In this document: positions 17,777 to 26,078 of the stretch, one piece after another | How the letters are laid out: each line of letters opens with the position of its first letter | How positions within the stretch are numbered: position 1 is the first letter of the stretch | From: Uruburuella testudinis | GTDB lineage: Bacteria > Pseudomonadota > Gammaproteobacteria > Burkholderiales > Neisseriaceae | Reading direction: 5' to 3' | DNA: 64,000 nt | Assembly (NCBI RefSeq): GCF_022870865.1 | Contig: NZ_CP091508.1 | Coordinates: forward strand, 1,116,001 to 1,180,000 | Notes under the pieces: generated by a model | The model's input: only the letters and a program-made list of their open reading frames with translations | Told to the model about the DNA's origin: nothing | Database searches by the model: none | Program-made: the position numbers and the translations under genes

Positions 17777-19555
17777 ATGCACGAATCTAAAGAGCAGTCG
17801 GCCTTGCAGCTGTATAAGCGGCTGGCTGTTTATCTCAAAGGCTATTGGAAGGTTTTTGCCGTTGCCGTCGTGTCGATGCTGATTGTGGCGGCGACCATGC
17901 CTTTGTTTGGCTATCTGCTCAAGCCTTTGATTAATGAAGGCTTTGTAGATAAAAACATGCAGAAGATGAGCTGGCTGCCGCTGGCAATTATCGGCTTGTT
18001 TATTTTGCGCGGCGTGTTTAATTTCATCAATGAATATTGCACCAGCTATCTTTCCAGCCATTTGGTGCAAAGCATGCGCGAAGAGATGTTCGGCAAGCTG
18101 ATGAAGCTGCCCTCATCGTATTTCAGCAACAATGCCAGCGGCCGCGTGATGTCGCGCGTGCTCAACGATGCCAACCAGATTGCCGATGCCGGTTTTAATG
18201 TGATTACGGTGTTGGCCAAAGACGGCGTGAGCGTTATCGGCCTGCTCGGCCTCTTGATGTATCTCAACTGGCGGCTGACGCTGATTACCTTTGTAATTCT
18301 GCCGGTGGTGGCGGTGAGTGTGCGCCTGGTCAGCAAGCGCCTGCGCCGCCTGTCGCACGGCAATCAGCAGCAGATGGGGCAGATGACGCAGGTGCTCAAC
18401 GAAAGCATCGACGGTGCGCGCGTAATTAAGGTATATGGCGGGCAAAAGCGGGAAACCGCGCGGTTCAGCCATTCGGCTGCGGGAGTGCGCCGCAATAATG
18501 TGAAACAGGCCTCGGCCAGCGCGTTGGGCACCGGCATTACCCAAATCATGGCTTCGGTGGCGCTGGCGGTGATTATTTATATGGCGGCATTTGAAGCCAA
18601 CAAAGAGGGTTTCAGCGCCGGCGATTTTATGTCGTTTCTGACCAGTATGATTATGATGTTCGACCCCATCAAACGCATGACCGGGGTGATGCAGTCGCTG
18701 CAACGCGGCCTGGCGGCGGCAGAAAGCGTGTTCGGCTTTTTGGATGAGGGCGAAGAAGCCGACGGCGGCGTGCTTGAATTGGACAATAAGCCCGGTGCGA
18801 TTGAGTTTGTGAATGTGGTGCACCGCTATCCCGAGGCCGAGCGCAACAGCCTCAACGGCATCAGCCTCACTGTGCCGCAGGGCAGGGTGATTGCATTGGT
18901 GGGCGCATCGGGTTGCGGCAAAACCACGCTGGCCAACCTGATTCCGCGCTTTTTCAATCCCACCGAAGGCGAAGTGCGCATCAGCGGCACCGATATCCGC
19001 GAATACACGCTGGAAAGCCTGCGCGAGCAAATGGCGCTGGTGAGCCAGGATGTGGTGCTGTTTAACGATACGGTGGCCGGCAACATCGCCTACGGCCAGT
19101 TGAGCAAGGTGACCGAGGCCGACATTATCCAAGCGGCCAAAGCCGCCAATGCCTGGTCGTTTATCCAAGCGATGCCACAGGGCTTGCAGACTGAAATCGG
19201 TGAAAACGGCCTGAAGCTTTCAGGCGGCCAGCGCCAGCGTATTGCGATTGCACGGGCTTTGCTGAAAAATGCGCCGATTCTGATTCTGGATGAAGCCACC
19301 AGTGCGCTGGATAACGAATCGGAGCGCTTGGTTCAGGCGGCCTTGGAAAACCTGATGCAAAGCCGCACCACCATTGTGATTGCCCACCGCTTGAGCACCA
19401 TTGAGAAGGCCGACAACATTGTTGTGATGCACGAAGGCCGCATTGTCGAGCAGGGCACGCACCAAGATTTGTTGAAACGCGGCGGTCGTTATGCCGATTT
19501 GCACAATCTGCAATTTGACGATACGCCGTCTGAAAGCGTTCAGACGGCCTCTTGA
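17777..19555 (+). CDS. msbA: Lipid A export ATP-binding/permease protein MsbA
   Basis: A 592-residue half-transporter. Six N-terminal membrane helices form the ABC type IV permease domain. The ATPase domain has Walker A GASGCGKTT near residue 375, signature LSGGQRQRIAIARAL near 480, Walker B ILILDEATSALD near 500 and H-loop VIAHRLSTIEKAD. MsbA flips lipid A-core across the inner membrane. Start at 17777 gives the usual cytosolic N-terminus. Oddly, the last residues (PSESVQTAS) are encoded by an inverted pair of uptake sequences at 19525-19548, so the hairpin that would normally be a terminator lies inside the coding frame and ends at the stop codon. Confidence 0.96.
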   Translation: MHESKEQSALQLYKRLAVYLKGYWKVFAVAVVSMLIVAATMPLFGYLLKPLINEGFVDKNMQKMSWLPLAIIGLFILRGVFNFINEYCTSYLSSHLVQSMREEMFGKLMKLPSSYFSNNASGRVMSRVLNDANQIADAGFNVITVLAKDGVSVIGLLGLLMYLNWRLTLITFVILPVVAVSVRLVSKRLRRLSHGNQQQMGQMTQVLNESIDGARVIKVYGGQKRETARFSHSAAGVRRNNVKQASASALGTGITQIMASVALAVIIYMAAFEANKEGFSAGDFMSFLTSMIMMFDPIKRMTGVMQSLQRGLAAAESVFGFLDEGEEADGGVLELDNKPGAIEFVNVVHRYPEAERNSLNGISLTVPQGRVIALVGASGCGKTTLANLIPRFFNPTEGEVRISGTDIREYTLESLREQMALVSQDVVLFNDTVAGNIAYGQLSKVTEADIIQAAKAANAWSFIQAMPQGLQTEIGENGLKLSGGQRQRIAIARALLKNAPILILDEATSALDNESERLVQAALENLMQSRTTIVIAHRLSTIEKADNIVVMHEGRIVEQGTHQDLLKRGGRYADLHNLQFDDTPSESVQTAS

Positions 19556-19579
19556 AATTTATACACTAGGAAACCCGAA

Positions 19580-20356
19580 ATGGCAGCATTCAATACCCAG
19601 AAAGTTTTATCTGTTCACCATTGGACCGATGCTTATTTTACCTTTACCTGCACCCGCGACGACAGCCTGCGTTTTGAAAACGGCCAATTTGTGATGGTCG
19701 GCCTGATGGTAGACGGCAAGCCGTTGATGCGCGCCTACAGCGTAGCCAGCGCCAACTGGGAAGAGCATCTGGAATTTTTCAGCATCAAAGTGCAAGACGG
19801 CCCCCTGACCAGCCGCCTGCAACATTTAAAAGAAGGTGATGAAGTGCTGATCAGCAAAAAGCCCACCGGCACGCTGATTTGCGGCGACCTCAACCCGGGC
19901 AAACACCTTTACCTGCTCAGCACCGGCACCGGTATCGCGCCTTTTCTGAGCATTACTAAAGATCCGGAAGTGTATGAGCAGTTTGAAAAAATCATTTTGG
20001 TACACGGCGTGCGCTATAAAAAAGATTTGGCCTATTACGAGCGCTTTACCCAAGAGCTGCCCGAACACGAATACTTGGGCGAGCTGGTGAAAGACAAGCT
20101 GATTTATTATCCCGTGGTGTCGCGCGAAGAATATCCGCACCGCGGCCACATTACCGATCTGATGATGAGCGGCAAAATGTTTGAAGACATCGGTCTGCCG
20201 CCGATCAACCCGCAAGACGACCGCGCCATGCTGTGCGGCAGCCCGGCCATGCTGAAAGATACCAGCGGCGTGTTGAACCATTTCGGCCTGACGGTATCGC
20301 CGAAGATGGGTCAGCGCGGCGATTATCTGATTGAGCGTGCGTTTGTCGACCAGTAA
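19580..20356 (+). CDS. fpr: Ferredoxin--NADP reductase
   Basis: A 258-residue FAD enzyme. The FAD-binding RAYSVAS motif is near residue 50, the NADP-binding STGTGIAPFLSI near 113 and a C-terminal aromatic region (AFVDQ) caps the flavin. It moves electrons between NADPH and ferredoxin or flavodoxin, supporting oxidative-stress defence and iron-sulphur enzymes. It starts 24 bases after msbA and may be transcribed with it. A strong intrinsic terminator follows at 20457. Confidence 0.95.
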   Translation: MAAFNTQKVLSVHHWTDAYFTFTCTRDDSLRFENGQFVMVGLMVDGKPLMRAYSVASANWEEHLEFFSIKVQDGPLTSRLQHLKEGDEVLISKKPTGTLICGDLNPGKHLYLLSTGTGIAPFLSITKDPEVYEQFEKIILVHGVRYKKDLAYYERFTQELPEHEYLGELVKDKLIYYPVVSREEYPHRGHITDLMMSGKMFEDIGLPPINPQDDRAMLCGSPAMLKDTSGVLNHFGLTVSPKMGQRGDYLIERAFVDQ

Positions 20357-20361
20357 ATCCA

Positions 20362-20381
20362 ATCATGGTCAGGACACCCGG
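20362..20381. repeat. Solo end of the TAGGGTGTCCTGACC element
   Basis: AATCATGGTCAGGACACCCG matches the right end of the repeat family described at 22020-22183, with no other end nearby. Confidence 0.5.
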
Positions 20382-20456
20382 GCGACATAGCCCGGCAGAT
20401 GATTCGGCCACGGCATCATATCTGCCGGTTTGCATCTGGATGGTAAACCCGGCGGG

Positions 20457-20482
20457 AAAAGGCGGCTTCGGCTGCCTTTTTT
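20457..20482 (+). terminator. Rho-independent terminator of fpr
   Basis: Stem AAAAGGCGGC / GCTGCCTTTT with one G-T pair, a TTCG tetraloop and a T-run. Confidence 0.85.
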
Positions 20483-20509
20483 GCGCTTTTCGAATCTGTA
20501 TCATATCTA

Positions 20510-20661
20510 TCTATTTGCAAAAGTAAGCAGACAAGGCGGCGGGTTGAAAAACAGCACACACGTGCGGGGCTGGCTGACTTGGCGCTTCAGCGTCTTAGCG
20601 AAAGCAGCCTTTTTCGAGCTCAGGCGAGCCAACGCAGTTAGGTTATTTTTGTGAACAATAT
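20510..20661. repeat. Correia-like small inverted-repeat element
   Basis: About 152 bases with imperfect inverted ends, TTTGCAAAAGTAAGC on the left and the complement of GTTCACAAAAATAACC on the right. The interior holds ACAAGGCGGCG and GGCGAGCCAACGCAG, like the interior of Correia elements of pathogenic Neisseria, but the ends differ from the Correia ends. A shorter copy is at 59487-59561. The ends resemble the IS630 fragment end at 7.1 kb. Confidence 0.6.
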
Positions 20662-20671
20662 CAGACTTGTG

Positions 20672-20811
20672 TAGTGATATCCAGGCTATTTGATTTACAG
20701 GTGAATTTTGTCTCTGAAAATGCATCTGCTGCGTTTTTTGCTTGGCATCTGCATTTCCAGGAGCAGCCTGCCCCTCATAAACCGACGTCAGGACACTCTG
20801 GCCGGCAACGC
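20672..20811. repeat. Degenerate TAGGGTGTCCTGACC element
   Basis: The interior (GATTTACAGGTG, then AAATGCATCTGCTGCG and GGCATCTGCATTTCCAGGA) aligns with the copy at 22020. The left end is worn. The right end reads GTCAGGACACTCTGG. Confidence 0.65.
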
Positions 20812-20870
20812 TTATCTGTAAACTGGATTTAACTTTTATTTACAGATATAATGTCGGACTATTTTTAATA

Positions 20871-20916
20871 TTCAGACGGCCTCTAAAGCGGCACAGACAC
20901 TTTGAGGCCGTCTGAA
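20871..20916. terminator. DUS-pair hairpin upstream of the LysO-like gene
   Basis: TTCAGACGGCCTC and GAGGCCGTCTGAA form an inverted pair with a 20-base loop. Confidence 0.65.
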
Positions 20917-21084
20917 TGTCTAATCCGAAATCATACCCGTTTAAAACAGCTGGCAATCTGACTGCGCGCCCGCTTGAGCCGGAAAAGGGCAGTTGCCGAT
21001 GCAGCTCTCGGCCGCTTTCGCGCCACTGTTTGGGTTTGCCTTAATTTCGGGTTCGGCAGCAACCCGCTTAGCGATGTATGCCTT

Positions 21085-21990
21085 ATGAACAGCCTGATTA
21101 CCCTGATTTCCATACTTACGCCGCTTTTTCTCGGCTTTTTCATCCGCGTGCCCAAACGCTGGCTGCCGTTGGTCGATAAAGGGCTGGGCTGGTTGGTGTA
21201 TCTGATTTTGCTGCTTATCGGCGTATCGTTGTCGCAGGTGGAAAATCTCGGTGCGCAAATGCAGACCATTATTTCCGCCACGGTGTTGCTGTTTGTGTGC
21301 GTTATCGGCTTGAATCTGCTGGTGCTGATGTGGTTTGACCGCCGCTATCCGTGGCAGGTAACAGGTAACGGTAAAAAAGCCAATGTCAGTATCCGCGGCA
21401 GCCTGAAGCAGGTGGGTTGCGTGTTGTTGGGTTTTTTGGCCGGCAATGCTTTACCTGCAGCCTGGCTGCCGTCTGAAAATCTCGGCACTTATTGCCTGAT
21501 GTTGCTGGTGTTGCTGGTGGGAGTGCAATTGCGCAGCAGCGGCATCACTTTGCGGCAGGTGCTGATCAACAAGCGCGGTGTGCAAACCTGCGTGCTCATC
21601 ACATTGTCGTCGTTGGCGGGCGGTTTGCTGTTTGCCGCGCTGATGCCGCAAGTGTCGTGGAGCAAAGGGCTGGCGCTGGCTTCTGGTTTCGGCTGGTATT
21701 CGCTGTCGGGCATTGTGATGACGGAAGCCTATGGGCCTGTGTGGGGCAGTATTGCGCTGTTAAACGATTTGGCGCGCGAGTTTTTTGCGCTGGTGTTTAT
21801 TCCGCTGCTCATGCGCGGCCACCCCAGTGCGGCGGTCGGTGTGGGCGGCGCCACCAGCCTGGATTTCACTTTGCCGGTGATTCAAAGCTCGGGCGGTTTG
21901 GCCGCCGTGCCGCTGGCCATCAGCTTCGGGTTTGTGATTAATGTCTTGGCGCCGGTGCTGATGGTGGTGTTTTCCGCCATGCATTTTTAA
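21085..21990 (+). CDS. Lysine exporter LysO family (YbjE-like) membrane protein
   Basis: A 301-residue inner-membrane protein with eight to ten helices. The length and segments such as ILTPLFLGFFIRVPKRW at the start, ASGFGWYSLSGIVMTEAYGP near residue 200 and LGGATSLDFTLP-type Asp-containing motif (VGGATSLDFTLPVIQ) match the LysO/YbjE family, which exports lysine and its toxic analogues. The open frame reaches 20974, but the ATG at 21085 starts the first helix directly and gives the family length (E. coli 299). Monocistronic. A solo element end lies right after its stop. Confidence 0.9.
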   Translation: MNSLITLISILTPLFLGFFIRVPKRWLPLVDKGLGWLVYLILLLIGVSLSQVENLGAQMQTIISATVLLFVCVIGLNLLVLMWFDRRYPWQVTGNGKKANVSIRGSLKQVGCVLLGFLAGNALPAAWLPSENLGTYCLMLLVLLVGVQLRSSGITLRQVLINKRGVQTCVLITLSSLAGGLLFAALMPQVSWSKGLALASGFGWYSLSGIVMTEAYGPVWGSIALLNDLAREFFALVFIPLLMRGHPSAAVGVGGATSLDFTLPVIQSSGGLAAVPLAISFGFVINVLAPVLMVVFSAMHF

Positions 21991-21996
21991 GTCATG

Positions 21997-22020
21997 ATAA
22001 ACGACACATCAGGACACCCT
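21997..22020. repeat. Solo right end of the TAGGGTGTCCTGACC element
   Basis: ATAAACGACACATCAGGACACCCT abuts the left end of the next copy, sharing CTAG. Confidence 0.6.
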
Positions 22021-22183
22021 AGGGTGTTCTGACCATTCGATTTACGGGTGCTTTTTGCCCCTGAAAACGCATCTGCTGCGTTAAAAAGCCTCGCAAGATG
22101 TCTAATCTTGCTGTGTTTTTTGCCTGGCATCTGCATTTTCAGGAACAAAAATCCCCTCATAAACAAATTGTCATGACACCCTA
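22020..22183. repeat. TAGGGTGTCCTGACC inverted-repeat element, full copy
   Basis: About 164 bases. Left end TAGGGTGTTCTGACCATTCG, right end GTCATGACACCCTA. Interior includes AAAACGCATCTGCTGCGTT, GCCTCGCAAGATG and GCATCTGCATTTTCAGGAAC. No coding capacity. It fills the gap between the LysO-like and DeoR-type genes. Confidence 0.85.
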
Positions 22184-22256
22184 GCATCATGTGCCTGATT
22201 TTTCAAAAATATCTTTGATTTCAAATACACGATAAAACCAATATTCAGCCAACAAT

Positions 22257-23045
22257 ATGCCGCCTAGAATCCAACGACACGAAAAAATCATTGCGCTGGT
22301 GCGCGAACACGGTTTTATGCCCATCGACGGCTTGGCCCGTGCCTTGAGCGTTACGCCGCAAACCATCCGCCGCGACATCAACCACTTGTGCGAAGAACAT
22401 ATCTTGCGCCGCTATCATGGCGGAGCCGCCTTGGGCGAGCGCTTGGAAAACGATGATTTCCAAAGCCAGAAAAACAAGATGCAAAGTGAAAAAGCCCATA
22501 TTGCCGATGTGATTGCTGCCCACATTCCCGATAACGCATCGCTGTTTATGAGCATCGGCACCACCATCGAGGCCGTGGCGACGGCGCTGGTAAAAAATCA
22601 TAAAAACCTCTGCATCATCACCAATAATATTCATGTGGCTGCGATTATGTCCGGCCGCAGCGATTACACAGTGATCATCACATCAGGTGTGGTGCGGCCG
22701 CTCGACGGCGGCGTTACCGGGGTGGCCACGGTCGACTTTATCAATCAATTCAAGGTGGATTATGCGGTGTTGAGCGCATCGGGTATCGATCAAGACGGCT
22801 CGCTGCTTGATTTTGACTATAAAGAAGTCAGCGTGATGCAGGCGATGATGGAAAACGCCCGCTTGCGCTATTTGGCGGTCGACCACAGCAAATTCGGCCG
22901 CAATGCCTTGGTGCGCATGGGCGACATCACCGATTTCAGCACGGTGTTTACCGACCGGGCGTTGAGTGCGCCGATGCGTGAAAAGCTGGAAGGGGCGGGC
23001 GTGAAATGGCTGGTGGCCGAACGTGAGTCGGTGCATGATGCCTAG
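22257..23045 (+). CDS. DeoR/GlpR-family transcriptional regulator
   Basis: A 262-residue regulator. An N-terminal DeoR winged-helix domain (residues 5-60, with DGLARALSVTPQTIRRDINHL as recognition region) is followed by the DeoRC sugar-phosphate sensor domain, with GTTIEAVATAL and DHSKFGR, a motif typical of GlpR. It probably represses glycerol-3-phosphate genes or another sugar-phosphate operon; no such operon is adjacent. Its stop codon TAG is the first three bases of the repeat element at 23043, so the last residues before it (RESVHDA) may have been changed by insertion. No strong ribosome site is seen before the ATG at 22257. Confidence 0.88.
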   Translation: MPPRIQRHEKIIALVREHGFMPIDGLARALSVTPQTIRRDINHLCEEHILRRYHGGAALGERLENDDFQSQKNKMQSEKAHIADVIAAHIPDNASLFMSIGTTIEAVATALVKNHKNLCIITNNIHVAAIMSGRSDYTVIITSGVVRPLDGGVTGVATVDFINQFKVDYAVLSASGIDQDGSLLDFDYKEVSVMQAMMENARLRYLAVDHSKFGRNALVRMGDITDFSTVFTDRALSAPMREKLEGAGVKWLVAERESVHDA

Positions 23046-23203
23046 GTATCATGACCATTCAATTTAAGGGTGTATTTCCCCTAAAAACGCATCTGCTGCG
23101 TTAAAACGCCTCGCAAGATGGCCAATGTTGCTGTGTTTTTTGCCTGGCACCTGCATTTCGAGGAACAAAAATCCCCTCATACACGACACATCAGGACACC
23201 CTG
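23043..23203. repeat. Element copy that supplies the stop codon of the DeoR-type gene
   Basis: Starts TAGGTATCATGACCATTC and ends CATCAGGACACCCTG. The terminal TAG is in frame with the upstream gene and is its stop. The interior matches the copy at 22020. Confidence 0.85.
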
Positions 23204-23263
23204 GCAACGGACAGGGAAGATTTTGTTTGAGCAAACTCTGATTGTGTAGGGTGTTACAGCTTG

Positions 23264-23306
23264 AGGCCGTCTGAAACACTGTTGTTTTCTGCGTTTCAGA
23301 CGGCCT
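23264..23306. terminator. DUS-pair terminator between convergent genes
   Basis: AGGCCGTCTGAAAC and GTTTCAGACGGCCT with a 16-base loop, between the DeoR-type regulator and ridA. Confidence 0.75.
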
Positions 23307-23324
23307 TGACGGTATCAGAACACG

Positions 23325-23684
23325 CTACAGCTGCCGAATCTGCACGGCGGATACTTTGATTTCTACCGCCCAATCAGGATTGGCCAGTTTGGCTTCCACG
23401 CAGGCGCGGGCAGGTGCGCGGCCGGGCGCTACCCATTCGTCCCAAGCTTGATTCATGGCATCATAGTTATTCAAGTCGGGCAAAAAAATGGTGGCTTCGA
23501 GAATATGCCGTTTATCAGAGCCGCATTCGGCCAGCCATTTATCGATTTGCGCCAACACATCGCGGGTTTGCGCGGTTGCATCTGCATCGGTGCGCTCCGG
23601 CACCATGCCGGCGAGAAAAACAAAACCGTTGGCGACGGTAGCTTCCGACAAACGCGGGGTTTGGCCGTGATATTGCACAGTCAT
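23325..23684 (-). CDS. RidA-family reactive intermediate deaminase
   Basis: A 119-residue protein of the YjgF/YER057c/UK114 family. Conserved pieces are FVFLAGMVPERTD near residue 24, QTRDVLAQIDKWLAECG and the C-terminal ACVEAKLANPDWAVEIKVSAV, with the substrate-binding arginine region (GRAPARACVEA). RidA proteins hydrolyse reactive enamine/imine intermediates from PLP enzymes such as threonine dehydratase; this member is of an atypical subgroup, so specificity is uncertain. An element copy ends only 14 bases upstream of the start codon and could carry or disturb its promoter. Confidence 0.88.
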   Translation of the reverse strand: MTVQYHGQTPRLSEATVANGFVFLAGMVPERTDADATAQTRDVLAQIDKWLAECGSDKRHILEATIFLPDLNNYDAMNQAWDEWVAPGRAPARACVEAKLANPDWAVEIKVSAVQIRQL

Positions 23685-23698
23685 TTTCTTTCCTTTGC

Positions 23699-23861
23699 TA
23701 GGGTGTTCTGACCATTCGATTTACGGGTGTATTTTGCTCCTAAAAACGCATCTGCTGCGTTAAAAAGCCTCGCAAGATGCCCAATCTTACTGCGTTTTTT
23801 GCCTTGCATCTGCATTTTCAGGAACAAAAATCCCCATAAATCGAATGGTCAGGCTCCCTTA
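23699..23861. repeat. TAGGGTGTCCTGACC element, full copy upstream of ridA
   Basis: Left end TAGGGTGTTCTGACCATTCG, right end CGAATGGTCAGGCTCCCTTA. The ends are a clear inverted pair. Confidence 0.85.
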
Positions 23862-23923
23862 ATATTATGAGACAGAGCGCTTATGGTAACATATAGCCGA
23901 AAATATCGTTCAGACGGCCTGAT

Positions 23924-24409
23924 ATGAGCAAATCCGATTACCCCGTTACCCCGGCCATCCGTTTTTTGCGGGCACACAATATTGATTTTGAAGCGCACGT
24001 TTTAAATTATATCGAACACGGCGGCACGGCTTATGCAGCAGCGCAATTGAATGTGCCCGAGCGTCAGATGATTAAAACCATCGTGCTGCAAAATGAGCGG
24101 AAAAAAGGGCTGATTGTGTTGATGCACGGCGATAAGGAAGTGTCTACCCGCAATCTTGCCCGCGAGTTGGGTATGAAGCATATTGAGCTGGCCGATGCCG
24201 GGCAGGCGCATAAATGGACAGGTTACCTTTTCGGCGGCACCAGCCCTTTCGGCACCAAAGCCGCCTTGCCGGTCTATGTGGAACACAGTATTTTCGATTT
24301 GGCGCTCATCTACATCAACGGCGGCAAGCGCGGTTTTCTGGTTGCCCTCCGCCCCGAAGCGCTGAGCAGCCTCAATCCGGTCAGCGTGAGCGTTGCCACC
24401 GATGCTTAA
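23924..24409 (+). CDS. ybaK: Cys-tRNA(Pro)/Cys-tRNA(Cys) deacylase YbaK/EbsC
   Basis: A 161-residue editing enzyme. The opening TPAIRFLRAHNIDFEAHVLNYIEHGGTAYAAAQL fits YbaK, and the catalytic lysine region is IKTIVLQNE. The C-terminal GGTSPFGTKAALPVYVE is a family hallmark. YbaK clears cysteine mischarged on tRNA-Pro, working with prolyl-tRNA synthetase. An uptake sequence lies just before its start. A small membrane protein gene follows after 14 bases. Confidence 0.94.
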   Translation: MSKSDYPVTPAIRFLRAHNIDFEAHVLNYIEHGGTAYAAAQLNVPERQMIKTIVLQNERKKGLIVLMHGDKEVSTRNLARELGMKHIELADAGQAHKWTGYLFGGTSPFGTKAALPVYVEHSIFDLALIYINGGKRGFLVALRPEALSSLNPVSVSVATDA

Positions 24410-24423
24410 ACGAAAGGAAAAAC

Positions 24424-24789
24424 ATGAGTCACGATATTATCGAACACCAAAATCTGCCTGCCCCTGAAAACCTGCGCACTTACGCCATGGTGGTGTATGC
24501 GCTTTATCTGGCTTCGCTGGTGGTGGGCATCACTTTGCTGGTGGGGGTGATTATGGCCTATGTGAAGCGCGGCGATATGCGCCACACCCTTTATTACAAC
24601 CACATGCAGTATTTGATTAAAACTTTTTGGTACAGCGTGTTGGGCTTTTTTATCGGCGGCATTACCCTGGCGCTGGCCGTTGGCGGCCTGATTTTGGTGG
24701 TGGTGAGCATTTGGTTTATCTACCGCGTGGTGGCCGGTTTTATCAAGCTTTACGACGGCAAAAGTGTATCGCCTGAGGGCTGGCTGTGA
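24424..24789 (+). CDS. Small membrane protein, Tic20/DUF4870-like
   Basis: A 121-residue protein with three or four membrane helices. After a polar N-terminus (MSHDIIEHQNLPAPENLRTYAM) come helices at about 22-45, 68-88 and 90-108, with the loop YVKRGDMRHTLYYNHMQYLIKTFWY and the tail GKSVSPEGWL. This pattern resembles DUF4870/Tic20-like proteins often annotated as conserved Neisseria membrane proteins. The start at 24424 has a GAAAGGAAA ribosome site. It probably shares a transcript with the YbaK-like gene. Confidence 0.8.
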   Translation: MSHDIIEHQNLPAPENLRTYAMVVYALYLASLVVGITLLVGVIMAYVKRGDMRHTLYYNHMQYLIKTFWYSVLGFFIGGITLALAVGGLILVVVSIWFIYRVVAGFIKLYDGKSVSPEGWL

Positions 24790-24828
24790 GCTTTGGCAAG
24801 CAACATGTGCTGGTTGAGGCCGTCTGAA

Positions 24829-24893
24829 ACCCATTCATAAAAATAACCCAACAGTGTTGTCCAGCCTTGTTATCTTGCTCGTGAATGGGTAGA
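24829..24893. repeat. Short inverted-repeat element with ACCCATTCA ends
   Basis: Left ACCCATTCATAAAAATAACC, right end GTTATCTTGCTCGTGAATGGGTA, about 65 bases. Its interior (CAACAGTGTTGTCCAGCCTTG) resembles a very short version of the copy at 20510. Confidence 0.55.
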
Positions 24894-24925
24894 AGCATTG
24901 CGGCAAACCTTTTTGAAAAGCAATC

Positions 24926-25801
24926 ATGCATTATTTGATAATCAGCATCGTGTGCAGCGTGGCTGTGGCGGTGTTGCTGAAAATTTCCCGTAGTAAAAAA
25001 ATCGACATCGAGCAGGCTGTGGCGGTGAATTATCTGGCCGCCATTGCTTTATGCATGTGGTTTCTCAAGCCCGAACTGGGCGCTTGGAAAAGCCATCTGC
25101 CGGATTGGTGGCTGTTTGCGGCGCTGGGTGTTTTATTGCCGGCGGTGTTTGTGGTGATGGGGCGGGCGGTGGCGCATACCGGCATTGTGAAATCTGATGC
25201 AGCGCAGCGCTTGTCGTTATTTTTACCGATTGCCGCTTCATTTTTGATTTTCGGCGAAACATTATCGCCAGGGCGCTTGATCGGCATCGTATTGGCATTT
25301 GTGGCTTTGTTGTGCCTGCTGTGGAAAGGCGGAGGCGGCAACAAAGCAGGCGCTTCCGTCACCGAGGCCGGATTGTTGTTGGGCGTGTGGGCGGGCTATG
25401 GCGTGATTGATATCCTGTTTAAACAAGTGGCCAAAAGCGGCACGGCTTTTTCCGGCAATTTATTGGTGGCGTTTTGTGTGGCGGCGGTGCTGATGTTCGG
25501 CTATTTGTTTTACAAAGGCAGCAAATGGACGGCCGCCGGCATACTCGGCGGCCTGCTGCTCGGCTGTTTGAACTTCGCCAATATTTTGTTTTACATCCGC
25601 GCCCATCAGGTATTCAGCAGCAATCCGACCTTGGTATTCGCCGGCATGAATATCGGCGTGATTGTATTGGGCACACTGGTGGGGGCGCTGGTGTTTAAAG
25701 AAAAAATCAGCCAGATTAATGCTGCCGGTATTGCAGTGGCCGTGGCGGCAATCGGGTGTTTGTTTTATTGGCCGTATATCGCGCGGCTGGCCGGGTTGTA
25801 G
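24926..25801 (+). CDS. EamA/DMT-family transporter
   Basis: A 291-residue inner-membrane protein with about ten helices in two similar halves, as in the EamA drug/metabolite transporter family. Examples are LISIVCSVAVAVLLKISR at the start and VLGTLVGALVFKEKISQINAAGIAVAVAAIG near the end, the typical last-two-helix signature. It probably exports a metabolite; the substrate is not readable. Single gene with an inverted-repeat hairpin beyond it. Confidence 0.85.
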   Translation: MHYLIISIVCSVAVAVLLKISRSKKIDIEQAVAVNYLAAIALCMWFLKPELGAWKSHLPDWWLFAALGVLLPAVFVVMGRAVAHTGIVKSDAAQRLSLFLPIAASFLIFGETLSPGRLIGIVLAFVALLCLLWKGGGGNKAGASVTEAGLLLGVWAGYGVIDILFKQVAKSGTAFSGNLLVAFCVAAVLMFGYLFYKGSKWTAAGILGGLLLGCLNFANILFYIRAHQVFSSNPTLVFAGMNIGVIVLGTLVGALVFKEKISQINAAGIAVAVAAIGCLFYWPYIARLAGL

Positions 25802-25833
25802 CAGATTTGATGCCCGTTTGCAAAGGTAAACGC

Positions 25834-25876
25834 AGCCACTGTATTTTTGCCCGGCGGAGTTAAAAATACAGTGGCT
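25834..25876. repeat. Perfect 15-base inverted repeat after the EamA gene
   Basis: AGCCACTGTATTTTT and AAAAATACAGTGGCT around a 13-base loop. It could be a terminator, though no T-run follows on the plus strand, or the end of a small element. Confidence 0.6.
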
Positions 25877-26029
25877 ACACTTGCTGTCTGGCAGCATTCG
25901 TTTGGTGTTGCAGCGCTCTGTTTCCCCTTCGTCCTAACGGGGGCAGGGTGGGGTGAAGCCGTGAAGGATTTTATATCTCACGGATTATGTTATCCCGAAC
26001 TCACGTTATATATATTCGCCCTATATCAA

Positions 26030-26061
26030 AAGGCCGTCTGAAAAGATTTTCAGACGGCCTT
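26030..26061. terminator. DUS-pair terminator between convergent EamA gene and lgt
   Basis: AAGGCCGTCTGAAAA and TTTTCAGACGGCCTT form a tight hairpin. Confidence 0.8.
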
Positions 26062-26078
26062 GCTTTCAAAATATTATT

